Source of the DNA: Iris pallida
Lineage: Eukaryota; Streptophyta; Magnoliopsida; Asparagales; Iridaceae
Length of the DNA: 64,000 bases
Reading direction: 5' to 3'
NCBI GenBank assembly: GCA_029216955.1
Contig: JANAVB010031417.1
Coordinates: forward strand, 24,076,331-24,140,330
Shown here: positions 11,708 to 22,957 of the stretch, piece by piece
Position numbering within the stretch: the stretch's first letter is position 1
Layout of the letters: each line of letters opens with the position of its first letter
The notes under the pieces: generated by a model
Seen by the model: only the letters and a program-made list of their open reading frames with translations
The model's database searches: none
What the model was told of the DNA's origin: nothing
Program-made: the position numbers and the translations under genes

Positions 11708-13877
11708 TGTCACGCCCCAGAACCAGAATACTGGAGAGCGGGGGCAGACATAGCCAGCTACGTATATGAAATGGAATCTATCTCGCTATACGGTCACGGC
11801 TGTCTAGATACATGAGGGTTTACTACAAGCCAACAGTCTCCTATGGTCATGAACAAGCCTAGTGTCTCAATCAAGAACAAGTAAGTAAAAGTCACAAGAT
11901 GTATGATCATTAAATATATAATAATAAGGCGTCCCAAATATTACATATTCAGCTGATCATGAAGCTAGTCGTTACAAAATGTTAGGACTAGCAAGAGTTT
12001 AGTCATATATGATCAACCCTAGGATCTGTCAATCATGTTACAGCCCGTAGGCAGACAGTAAGTAAGTGCAATCGAGCTAAACAGGTGCTCGTCGGCTAAA
12101 CGCCTCAAAGAATATTTTTACAATAAAGTGGGAGATCAAAAATAAACCCACTCGTTGCCCTGGTTACGTCTACTCGCCACCATCGGGCTGGAAGTTTGGT
12201 AGATCCTCTGGAGCTGCTCCGAAATCTGGCTATACAAAACCAGCTGGGTCAGATCCCAGAAAGAGCAAGTGCCACAAAGGAAGCTTCACTTAGGAACTAA
12301 ATGTAACGCCCCAGTCCCAAAATACTTGGGACTAGATACGTATCATGCCAGCTGTGTACATACGAAGTATATAGACCATCGTATGTATACATAAGCTGTA
12401 AATGTAGAAAGCCAAGACACTAAATCTCATCCACAAAGATAAATAATAATATAAAAGCAACTTTGAGTTTGTCATGTACGCAATAGTTGGACGGAGACAA
12501 AGTCCACTACCAACCACAAGTAAATATGGAAAAATATACAAGGAAGGAATTTAGTAAGCGAGAGCAAGTGACGAATCCAAGAGTAATCATCACGACGGAA
12601 TAGAGCGCAAGTCATGGCCTTAGCTAGAGCATCTGCAAGAAATCACGAAACACACACCTGGGAAAAAATCAGGTCCTCAGAGGGACGTAACAAGACACAT
12701 AATATCATGCCAATAAACTGAATAATAAAGCTCAACAGAAAAGTATGCATGAGTAAAGGTTCCTAACCATTCTTGGTGATATGCACTTCAGAGGACAACG
12801 TTCTACGCAGGGGCTGTAACGGATTCACGCAAGCAAGTAATAGAGAGTGGCCAGCAAGTAGCGCTCATCCGAGACGCTATCGACCTGGGCAGAAGGTAGT
12901 GCTCATGAGAGTCACCCTCGGCCCAAAATATGTGTAAAAATAAAATGTATCCCCTACGCCAATAACTGTCCCCTTCCCCCAATGATACTATACATGAGTC
13001 GATCCACGACACTGTTTAATCCTTAATAACTGCCAAGTCTTCTACACAAATCTATTAGCAGTTATATCCTAACGCACGGCCTGTACGCACCAATGATCAG
13101 TCGGTACGCAAGTCCGCATCTATATGCTACTCACAACTAACACACAATCCGTGGCACAACGTGACAGTTTATGAGATGCACTAAACATACGGTGGTCCCT
13201 TAATTCTAAGCCAATTGCATAAAATATAATAATTTGCATATATATATAATTTTGAAAGAATAACATAAAGAAAAAGTATGCATGATATTGAGCAAGAATT
13301 TAAACAGGAAAGGCAAGGTGTCTTGCCTGGTGTGTCGCCTGGCGTGACGTCGGTGTTCCATCAAGTCCTGTTTGTCCAGTTGCTATGTTCGATGTGCAAA
13401 TGGTCCGAGAGTCACGAGGAAATATGAATATGTCATTAGTCAGAATTTGGGAAGAATGGAATTAGTAATGATCAATGGGATATCAAGGTGAGAGTTTTGT
13501 GGAGAATACATACTCCTACTACTTTAGAAATCATCAACATTATTTAAAAAATATTTTAGAGTAATTTTTACGTAAACAGTAGAAAATAATTTATACATAA
13601 TAATTTAAAAATCATATTTTAGGCAAAACATTCTTTTTTTTGTAAATATTAATTAATCTAGGAATTTTTCTTAAGGCTTAGACTATGTTTTGAAATATAT
13701 ATATATATATAGGGTTAAATCTGTAAGGTGTTTTTCACAAATATATTATATTAGTAAATAGTTCCCAAATAAATCCTAATAATATAGCTATATTAAATAA
13801 TACTAGAAATATTATTAATATCAAAATAGTAATTAATACTAATACTAATAATATATATATATATATAAAATAAAGTA

Positions 13878-13880
13878 ATG

Positions 13881-13948
<68 letters not shown>
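13878..13948. repeat. AAT/ATA trinucleotide microsatellite
   Basis: About 23 uninterrupted ATA units inside the solo LTR, next to AT-dinucleotide runs. It has no coding content. Confidence 0.95.
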
Positions 13949-13949
<1 letters not shown>

Positions 13950-13989
13950 TATAATATTAATACTAACTCCTTCAGTCCTTTTCCCTGAA

Positions 13990-15060
13990 TTAACCAATTG
14001 AGAGAGAGAGAGAGGAAGCCATTTGGGGAGAGGGTTTACCGGAGAAGAGGGCGGCGCAAGGGGGTTTCCGGTGGGTTCCGGCGTGGTCGCCGGCGGAGTA
14101 GGAAGGAGGGACTGCCGTGAGGGTTATCGGCGGAGCGGATCACCGGGGCGAGCGCGGCCGCGACTCGCGTGGGCGTGCTCGGCGGATACGGCCGCTCCGG
14201 CGAGAGGGCGGCGGATTCCGGTCCTGACGGAGGAAGCTCGACGGATGGTGCGGTGGAGAGAATCTGGCGCGCGGCCAAGCGGCGCCGGTGGCTCGGGTCA
14301 CGGCGGATGAGGGAGATCGGCGGTTGCTGGTCGAGGAGGAGAGGCGGATCTGCTCCGGCGCGGCGGATCGGGGTGACTGATGGCGGATGGAGGACACGGC
14401 GGCTTAGGTCGGAAGAGGCGAAGAACGCTGGTGGAGGCTGAGGTTAGGTTTCTTCTTCTCCTTCTTCTATTTTCTGTGGTGTCGATGGTGGTGGTAGATT
14501 TTCGTCGGTGGTGGCCGGGAAGTGTGGCCGGTGAGGATGTGGGGAGGTGCGTGTTTGTGGTGGTTGGCCACAGCGACGCAGCGGTGGTTGTGGAGGTTTG
14601 GTGGGAAATTTATCGATGGGAGTAGGCTGTCAAGGTGGTCGTCGCGGAGACGAAGTGCCGGAGTCGGCTGATGTGGGGGTCACGACGATTGCCACGGTGG
14701 TGGTGTTACTGTCCTGGCCTGGCCGGAGGGATGTGGCTGAGGCGAGGTAATCGGGTATGGTGATTGGGGCGGCGATGACGGTTGCAATGATGAGCGGTGT
14801 TTGTGGCATGGAATTTGCTGGGTTGTAGGCTGCCGTCGTGCCCGGGGTGTGTCCCGACACGAGGTGGTTGGAGTATGTACACGTGTCCTGCGAGACACAG
14901 AAGGTTCGGTAACCGGGGTTGTCGGACACGGAACGGTTTTATGATGTATTTGTATTGGAAAAAATTTAGTAGATGGGATGCACGGACACGATGCACAATG
15001 GGGTGAAAAATGTGGAGTAATTGTGATGAAAATATTGGAGGAGTACCTGCCTATTTATAG
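13990..15060 (-). promoter_or_regulatory. LTR promoter region: TATA box and downstream GC-rich island
   Basis: A TATAAATA box on the minus strand (15059-15052) precedes, in transcript direction, a GC-rich and CGG-rich island of about 900 bp (14930 to 14000). The rest of this LTR is strongly AT-rich. Several ORFs of 60-99 codons occur in the island on both strands, but they start at GTG or TTG and have no family features, so no gene is called. The island probably represents the transcribed R/U5 part of the LTR. Confidence 0.5.
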
Positions 15061-16739
15061 GATGTGGGAATTCCCAATTAGATAGGATTAGGATTTATTT
15101 TAAACCCAAAATAGATAATTCACAAATTAGTTTAAATCAATCAAATCCAAATACGAATTCAAATCCAATTTAAATCTAATTAAATTTTAGTTTAAAATCA
15201 ATGTGATAAATCAAATTTCAAATATTTAACCATTTAAATAAATCTATAAATTCAAAGCAAGATTTAAATCGCCACAATAAATTCAAAATTTGCTTTCCAA
15301 AAATACTAATAATATTAATTTCGAAAATTACATTATTAATTAAAAATAAACTAATAATTAATTATAAGATATGTATGCATAAATAATATTTACATAAATA
15401 TATTTTTCTAGTATACAATAAAAATATTATTTATTATTAGTAGTTGAAGGTCTTTAAAATAAAAAGAACAAACTTAGCAATTCTTGTATTATAGCAAAGT
15501 ATTTATTATATAAATTATTTTGAACTATAAAAATTAAAATATTTTTCTAAAAATATGTACGCTCGTCCATATTCGTACTCGACGAGCAATTTCGAAATAC
15601 GTCGTTTGCGCACAACGTACAATACGACTACGCGACGTACAATACAAAAATTTTAATTCAGTACTAAAATCGATAAAAATACAGTAAAAATTTAGGGGTT
15701 TTACACTAAAACCAGCAATTAACACAGAAGATAATAATAAAGTAGGAACTGGAATTAAAGAAAATACATCAGGATGATATACGACGAGATAACCATGGAA
15801 CTATTCAGATAACCAGGTTACAACCCGTAAACCAAACAAGGACCGGGGTTGTAACCCTTCGTCTGAACAGAACTTGGAATTTTCACCATTTATCGGTAAA
15901 ATAAATACAGGCATTCAAGTCATGCAGTAATCTGGACAGGATCAGGACAAGACTAGACTGGTTAGACTCCATCCAATCATTTCACGGCCAAGCAAGAATT
16001 ACGGCTTGATACTTTAACTAGCTAGGGTTATCACATGCCTAGTTACTAACAAGATGCAGTAAGATTATTCCACAGCCACAAGCCCTGCAGACCATCCAGG
16101 TTACCCAGGTCAAAAATTAGGGGTTGAATTCAGGTGGGTACATCGTCCAGGAAACGCATGTATCCTTAGGTAGCTTGAAGGGTGCAACACATGACAGTGT
16201 GCTGGAAATGTGCCCTACTCGACGGCAGGCTACAGATCCCAAGCGCACCCAGGTAACGAAATTGCCTGTAGCTGGGAGATCTCTTCACGACTAATGTATT
16301 AATCTAGTTATTAGCCTTAGTCCATTTCAGTAGGTACTCCTGACCGTGGTACTCAGGAGTCCCCTCCTAGACATGATGCAAGACAGGACTGGATTATTTG
16401 TACAAGCACAATCGCCCACGGTGTCCGGGTTAATTATACAAGTCATGTCATGTCAGGTAGCCGTCGCAACGGCTTATCAAGATATATTATGTCAGGTTAT
16501 CAGGTCAAGAGTTCTTGTCAGGAGTGCGCCACGACGGGCCACTATCAGGTCATGTCATGTTCACTTATCAGGAGTGCACCACGATGGGTCACTTTCGTGT
16601 TCAGGTACATGTACAAGGCATCACAGTACAAGCTTTCAATCTGGAGACCCAATTACACCGAGGGTTACAAGGCATGAGTTAATAATACTAAATAAATAAT
16701 AGCAATAATAAATAAAATAACAAGACAAGGCGTTGGGAG

Positions 16740-17290
16740 GAGTCATGCGGCCCAACGAAAGACGAATCCATACAGCAGACAAAAGGGGCAACCCATGCGG
16801 CTGGAGGAAGGGGAGGGTACTCATGCGGCTAATGGCGGAAGACTTATGCGGCTGGAAAATTCAGAGTCATACGGTTGAGAGGGCTCGAGTCCTCATGCGG
16901 CAAGAAGAAGACTGCAGTATGCGGCCATCGAGGATCAATGCCTATGCGACTCTCAAGGGAAGGGGGTTCTCATGCGGCTGGGACGAGCCAGGGTACATGC
17001 GGTCGGGTCAAGTGAAGTCTCATGTGGCTAGCGGGAAGCGGCCCTTATGCGGTTGGGGTGAGGGGTGCTCATGCGGCTAACGGAAGTGAGTCCCTGCGGT
17101 TAGCACAGACCCGGGTTCATACGATTAGAAGAGAATGAATCTTATGCGGCTGGAATGAGACTCAGCCTATGCGGCCAAGAGAGGAAGTAGACTTATGCGG
17201 CTAGATGAGTTCGACCCTCATGCGGCTCAAGTACTTCCAGTCATGCGGCTGAAGAGAACACTTGCCGCATAAAATATTCATGCGGTCAAG
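16740..17290. repeat. ATGCGGC motif array, second LTR copy
   Basis: This is the counterpart of the array at 5530-6080 with the same order and spacing of motifs. Several differences between copies fall on the CpG (ATGCGGC against ATACGGT or ATGTGGC), the pattern expected for methylated cytosine decay. Confidence 0.85.
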
Positions 17291-17989
17291 TCAAGCACAG
17301 TTTTTCTTCTCCAAAAATTCCGAGAAGAAGAACACCATAAGAGCCAAGTTCTCAAGCTCCAAAACTCCATCATCCGGAGCCCAAATCCGAACTTCCATAG
17401 GTCAAAACGGGGCAGAATGAAATGCTCTACAACATGGAACCATCAAAACTTAGAAATAACAAGATTAAGTGGATCAAAACTCAAGAGTTCCGAAAATAAA
17501 GTAAACTTAGATCTACAAGAATCTAGCCATGGAAAGTGGAAATGTCAAGTATTAAAGTAAGTTAAAATGCTGTAAGGAAGAGAATAAAGCAATAAAATTA
17601 GAGTTCCTCCATGAAGCAAGTTGCACTTGCCTAGACCTCTCTTTCTCACTCTCCTGGTAGGTGAAGAAGTAATGGAGGAAAGAAGAAGAGTAATGAAGAG
17701 AGAGAAAGGAGAGAATGGTTAATAAATGGTAGTGGTGGTGTAGGTAGGGGGTTCACCCTTGGTTCATAATGAACCAATAGCAATCCCAAACCGAACCAAA
17801 CCAATTCGAACTAAGAATAAACCAAGCCATGAAGAAAAGCTAAGCCAGGAATCATACAAATACAGGATAAAATACGTACACGTATTCCAAAATACGTAAT
17901 ACGAACCACAGGCATTACAGTGTATTCGCGTACCTAAAGTTATAGTTTATATAATTGTGCATCTTGGGTTCTTAATTCAGAGTACTTAC

Positions 17990-18091
17990 AAAGATCACAG
18001 CCTTGATGTTGTCCATTGTGAGAGGAACTGCAAGTTGGTCGTCATCATCTTTGATCCTCAATAGAACATCGACTAGATCGTCAACAAAATA
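17990..18091 (-). pseudogene. Relic of a cytochrome P450 exon (CYP71-like) with splice donor
   Basis: About 34 codons on the minus strand read DDLVDVLLRIKDDDD and PLTMDNIKAVIF. This matches the end of exon 1 in CYP71-family P450 genes, just before the oxygen-binding helix. The exon is followed by GTAAGT (17989-17984), an intact donor at the usual intron position of that family. Upstream coding sequence is missing and only about 60 bp of intron remains before the Tekay LTR at 17919. It is either a gene fragment left between insertions or one end of a gene split by them. No heme-binding region is present. Confidence 0.68.
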
Positions 18092-18099
18092 CTTTAAAA

Positions 18100-18880
18100 G
18101 TTTCAAACAAATAATTGAGGGTTTATATAATGAAATAATTTTATCAATGCTCTTATACGAAGAAAAAAAATACAATGACAGTTGGCACTGCATATGGGAG
18201 ATGTATATTATAGAGTTTATTCTTCACAATATGGTAGCGAGGGTTGAGAGTTAGAGTTTATATTATTGGAAAATGCTAAGTCTACAAAGTGCTCCCCACA
18301 AACATGAAATGTGAGAAACCTTTGACATCTTGTATCGTATCGTGTCATATATTGTATTATAGTATTATATAGGTGTCATATATTATTTTTATATAGGTTA
18401 AAGAAATGGTTCGATGATCATGGGTTGATATGACAGATTGTTACGTAAATTGTTTCTAAGATACGGCACTGCATATATTTTATGTCAAAATGTGATTACT
18501 GCTACTATTGTACATCATTCAATGGGATCCAACATTTGTGATTCTTAGAACACTAGCATACAATTATTATGACAGATAAAAGATATGGTTAGATTTTTAG
18601 ATTATTATTAATTGTTACACCATTTTTAGGTTGGTAGTATTCGACAAATCGAACCAAACTTGACGAGAAAAACTGTCATTAGCAATTTACAAACTATCCT
18701 AACATCCCATTTTCCAAAGCCGTTTTCTTTCAAACCAATGAACGAAAATACGAGCCTCTTCTTCCAGATCAAAGAAAACCTAACCAAGATCATTTCCCTT
18801 CAACTAGTTGGTTTTATTTCGCAGTAAAACCTAGTTAAAAATTTGTTCAAAAATCAAGAAAAAACTTGGCAAAACCAGTT
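18100..18880. other. Non-genic AT-rich spacer
   Basis: No ORF with family features on either strand. The sequence is AT-rich. I see no terminal repeats or target duplications in it. Confidence 0.6.
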
Positions 18881-18889
18881 TTTAAAATT

Positions 18890-19312
18890 AGAAATTTTCT
18901 CGATACGGGGTGTGCCCCGTCAAACCGGGCGACTTGGTCGCAACCCGTAAGCATCGAAAGACGCATACGGATGTTACGGATGTGTGGGCTTCGACGGAAC
19001 TCGAATTGGTTGCGTATGCACGACGAATTCGAGGCTTATCGGTCGAAGAACGCCGTATCGACCAATTTGTAAACTAGTCAATTACTTTGTTCACGTTCGT
19101 CAACTCGAGACGAAACTTGCGCCATTGGGACCATGACGTTTTTCTGGTCATGTGAGCCAAGTTTGGTCCGATTCTGAGAAGGTTGACCGGAATGCTATTT
19201 TGGCGGGCCCGCGATCCGATCCAACGGACGAATTTGTGCATGGTCCACCGGAATCCGATTTTGGACATACGATTGGGTTCGTATCGTCAAACCAGATCCG
19301 TAGACATATGTT
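18890..19312 (+). repeat. Inverted decayed copy of an LTR block (homologous to 31140-31545)
   Basis: Over about 400 bp this matches the reverse complement of 31140-31545 inside the second solo LTR at roughly 80-85 percent by eye. GGCGGGCCCGCG and CATCGAAAGA are exact anchors. The homology stops near GTAGACATAT. It is CG-rich in an AT-rich setting and shows no coding pattern. It is likely part of a plus-oriented LTR of the same family that has otherwise lost recognisable sequence. Confidence 0.75.
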
Positions 19313-19888
19313 ATGCTCTAATTATCTCTTAATAACAATTAATAAATAATGGTAATGCTAATCAAATAATTTTTCATTAAAACCCTTGGAAAATTTTTGC
19401 AAATTCAAAATTTGAATTTACCAACTCAAATTGGTGATGTGTCAAAATAAGAGGGTATGTGGCATAACCACCTCCAGCACCTCCTCCTTCTCCTCCTCCT
19501 CTTTCACAACCCAAAAACCTAGGTAAAGTCCTTCATTTCCTTCCCCTTTCCTTCCAATTTCAATTCTAGGTCAAAAGAAAGTTGGGATTTATATATATAT
19601 AAATTGATAAATCTTTGTATTGGGTTATGTTAGGAAGAAATTGGGAGAGTATACACAAGACCTAGGACATCTTTCAAATCAAGTCGAGTCCTCCCTCTCT
19701 CCTCATCTTAAAAATTGTTCAAATTAAATTCTTAATTTTATTGAATTTGTATGTTTGTTTTCATTTCTGGAATTTAGGTAAATTTTTTGCAAATTCAATT
19801 TTATGAGAACCAAATATGGTTATAAGTAGTAGGATATTGAAAGAATTCTTTTAGGGACAAATTTGTTCCATATGCATAATTGAATATA
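19313..19888. other. Non-genic spacer with CTCCTC-rich stretch
   Basis: AT-rich sequence with a CCTCCT/CTTCTC run at about 19465-19505. I see no gene. It may be the downstream part of the decayed plus-oriented LTR whose block lies at 18890-19312. Confidence 0.4.
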
Positions 19889-20287
19889 TGGACACTTGAA
19901 TGAATATGTAGGACAAAACGCAAATGGATACTTGAACGAATATATAGGACACAATACAAACGGACACTTGAATAAATGTGTAGGACACAATACAACTTGG
20001 ACACAACAAGGGGACACAACACCTTCAAATGAATATACAATATGGATACAATATGTGGACACATTACACTTTGAATAAATATACCATATGGACACAACAC
20101 ACTACGAATGAATATACAATTTGGACACGATATGTAGACACATCACACTTTGAATAAATAAACAATATAGACACTTCGAGTGAATGTACAAGTTGGACAC
20201 AACATGCGGACACAATATAAAAGGACACATTTGAAGAAGGACAACTATGTCAATAGACACGACACATGGGACACGGAATGTACACAC
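19889..20287 (+). repeat. GGACAC compound tandem array
   Basis: GGACAC (or GACAC/GGATAC) starts about 20 units of 13 to 35 bp. Longer units contain TTGAATGAATATA and shorter ones ACAATAC. ORFs here on either strand are repeat by-products (for example hydrophobic Tyr/Cys/Ile runs on the minus strand). It has no similarity that I recognise to a known satellite. Confidence 0.8.
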
Positions 20288-20418
20288 TTATACATGATTA
20301 TTGAAAAAGGACAAGCATGAATATATTTGCATAACCCACTCCTATGAATATGAGTTTGTATTTATGTGTGTTCTCAAAATGATAAGGATACTACCTATCA
20401 ATCTATATATATACATTC

Positions 20419-21689
20419 TGTTAGGGTTATATACTAAAAGCATCAGTTTTTTAGTAACCTTATTTCCTTAAATTTTGAATGAGAATCATATGGGCAAATA
20501 TTTGCATATTGTATTTGTTGCAAGTGTTAATGCAAATGTCTGATATTCTATATTGTAGATAATATGGTGTGTGGTGTCACACAGAAGATCATATTATCAG
20601 TTCCCTATGGAGTATATAAATAGTTCACAACCGAGATGGACTTGGACAATCTATTGGAAAGGTTGTAGTGTAATCTGGTATTAGTCTATCTTGACTATAG
20701 GTTTACACTAGTACACTTTGTGTGTATTGAACATGACCACTTGAGGTTGTTTTCTTTATACTGACTACATAAGAGAACAAACACCTCAGTTATTATGGAT
20801 GCTTGTGCTCTTAACCCGAATATAATAACGGACATGTATATGCATTGTGCATTATTTTGACTCATAAAAGAGTGAGATTCATTATGGATCAACAACCTCT
20901 ATGAATTGGGTAATAACATTGTATGTATGATGAGCTGTTGATTATAAATAGAATCCATGTCCCGATACATCGGGTTGATGATGTCCCCTTAAGGAGCTCA
21001 TAAGGATTGTCATGTAAACCCTGCAGGTGGATTATATCCGATATGACAAATAAAGTTGAGCGGTACTACTTAAGGATAAAAGATGTCGAATCAATATAGT
21101 TGTCAGTAACTTAATTTGATTGACGGACATACGATATCTTAACATGGGGAGCCAAACGAGCATATAATAAAAGGAGCCCACAAACATAATTTGGGATTAG
21201 GGAGGTAGTGCAACAATAGCTCATTAGTGGACCGAGCTATTGTTAATGGGCCTGGATTGTGTGTTCAGGCTGAACACGGGATATCCAGATCCGTTAGGAG
21301 GTCTAACCCTAATTTCTTCTCATGGTCCCTGTCGTAGCCTATATATATCCTCTATTCTCTGGCCGCCATGATTACCGATCAGAAATCTGAAACTTTCTCT
21401 AAATTCGTGATTCACGTAAGGAGAGAAAGAGAGGGCTGCCAAGGAGAAGAAAAGGTTGGGAGATCGTCGCCCACACGACGTCCAACTCGAGGAAGGAATA
21501 CGTGTAGAAGATCTTTGGGTCGTCCGCTCGAGATTGCCAGGAATTACTTTTCTCCTTTCCGCCGCAGGTATAATTCGTGAACCCTAGTTTCCGCCTATGA
21601 AGGTTTAGAACACGTATTAGATCTGTTTAACTTTCTATCGATCAATACGTACACCAAAGGAAGGGTCCTGGGAATCTCCAGTTCCATCA
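20419..21689 (+). repeat. Copia 5' LTR
   Basis: It starts TGTTAGGGTTATA and ends in ATCA, directly before the primer site. TATATATA with following CTCTATTCTC near 21340-21360 may be the promoter. ORFs of 60-70 codons inside are not conserved as proteins. Confidence 0.95.
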
Positions 21690-22957
21690 ATTGGTACCAG
21701 AGCCACTTTGGATCTACGTATTGATTGATACGTCCATGTTGTCCAATAAAACCTACGCTGTGTAATAGTCGGTAGATGTAGATCTGTTCTAACTCGGTTT
21801 TGTAGGCATCTTAGATCCAACTATTATGGTCCAATGCATGTTGTTGATTGTGTTGTTTAAACCACGGACATGTCGTGGATGTTGTTGTTGCTGTGGATGT
21901 AATTAAAATCACGAGGGTTGATCGTGCTTATTATTTTAATTTTTCAATCTAGATTATGTGTGAACTCCTTCGGGAGGCATAGGATTGATGTAATTTTAAT
22001 TATTTTTGATCAATCGTGATGGCGGTGGTGGCTGTTTCTTATGCCGGACGAGATGCTGGTTTTAAGCAGTCCAGAGGCAGACAGATGATTTTCGATGAAG
22101 GAATCGATAGCCAAAACCTAATAAAAAAATCGGGTCGCTACTCCGAACCCCGCGACCTGACCGGGCAGGTCGAATCCCGAATAGATCTACACAGCGCCAG
22201 ATTTTGGATTCGGATAGTTGAGGACGGAGCAGCAAAGATGACCATAATAGTTGGATATTTTCTCTTATTTTTGTCATTTTATTTTTTCTGATTATGCATG
22301 TTTATTATTGTGTGGTTGTTTTTAAAAAAAAACCAAGCCTACATTAATAATGGACAACATGGACATAATATCAACTAGTAGAAAAATCCTCATTGTTAAA
22401 TAACTAAGTGGGAGAGGATATTTATTTAGTTTAAATCCTATGGTCTCCATTACTGGTTTGTAGGTGATGTAATTATACTTGCGTGTTGGCTATAGTGCTT
22501 TCCTCCATATCGGATGAGTATAATTATGGATCACCAGTACAAACTTTCTTAGGGATAATTGTAGAAAGTTACCTAGTATGTGTTCACTTTTCCATCTGAA
22601 GGAACTCATTACAAGGTAATGGACTTAGTATTAACTAATGGTATACACTTAGATACAAATAATGGTATCCTCCCCATCGGAGTCACTGCTATTATTTGTA
22701 TGACCAGAGCAAGACCAGCATATTAATTTTATTTGTCATAAAGTTATGTTGACATGATAGTAAAATTAATAAGAAAAACCTACTTGAACAAAGTTAAATT
22801 TGTATACGTCCACACTATTGTGGCATGCTAAATTCATGGTGTTCAAGGTGTTGGTGAATTTCTTATTATTGTTTTGAGGGAATCAATATTTAGTTAATTC
22901 AAAAAGTTTTTATTTGTCCTACATAATTTTATTTATGTGATTCTCAGGATTTTAAAA
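21690..22957 (+). other. Copia 5' leader with primer binding site
   Basis: TGGTACCAGAGCCA at 21692-21705 lies 2 nt after the LTR and differs by one base from the standard initiator-methionine tRNA site TGGTATCAGAGCCA. The remaining 1.25 kb up to the gag ATG is AT-rich and shows no convincing ORF; a 91-codon frame at 22016 begins at GTG and has no family features. Confidence 0.8.

Larger units (their letters stand above)
12302..15705 (-). mobile_element. Solo LTR (3404 bp) inserted in the Tekay LTR
   Basis: It begins TGTAACGCCCC and ends GGGGTTTTACA. The 5-bp target duplication CTAAA is at 12297-12301 and 15706-15710, and the uninterrupted site is at 4496-4500 in the other LTR. There is no internal region and no leader box at either end, so it is a solo LTR left by LTR-LTR recombination. 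Orientation is minus: TATAAATA lies at 15059-15052 on the minus strand. It belongs to the same family as 29692-33244 (shared opening, hairpin and CCTCAGAGGGAC block). Confidence 0.9.
3910..17919 (-). mobile_element. Tekay/Del-type chromovirus (Ty3/gypsy), LTR-internal-LTR
   Basis: The element reads on the minus strand: 5' LTR 17919-11708 (interrupted by a 3404-bp solo LTR), leader box 11698-11683, gag, then protease, reverse transcriptase, RNase H, integrase and chromodomain, a polypurine tract at 6728-6710, and 3' LTR 6709-3910. After removing the nested insertion and its duplicated 5 bp the LTRs are about 2803 and 2800 bp and differ by only a few percent by eye. Gag and pol share one reading frame. 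A chromodomain after the integrase and long LTRs fit the Tekay/Del lineage. A target duplication cannot be tested because the 3' LTR adjoins another element copy. Confidence 0.88.
11708..17919 (-). repeat. 5' LTR of the Tekay element, interrupted by a solo LTR
   Basis: The two parts, 11708-12301 and 15706-17919, together match 3910-6709 from end to end. Plus-strand ends are TGTCACGCCCC and GGCATTACA. The outer flank from 17920 begins GTGTA. It carries the second copies of the CTGGG/CCCAG hairpin (12244-12259) and of the ATGCGGC array. Confidence 0.9.

Noticed and set aside
14023..14930. Several 60-99 codon ORFs in the GC-rich island
   Set aside because: They overlap in all frames, start at GTG or TTG, and lack recognisable domains.
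18003..18254. Plus-strand 83-codon ORF
   Set aside because: It is the complement of the P450 relic and extends into AT-rich sequence.
22016..22291. 91-codon ORF in the copia leader
   Set aside because: GTG start, low-complexity hydrophobic end, and no place for a gene in this leader in the family.
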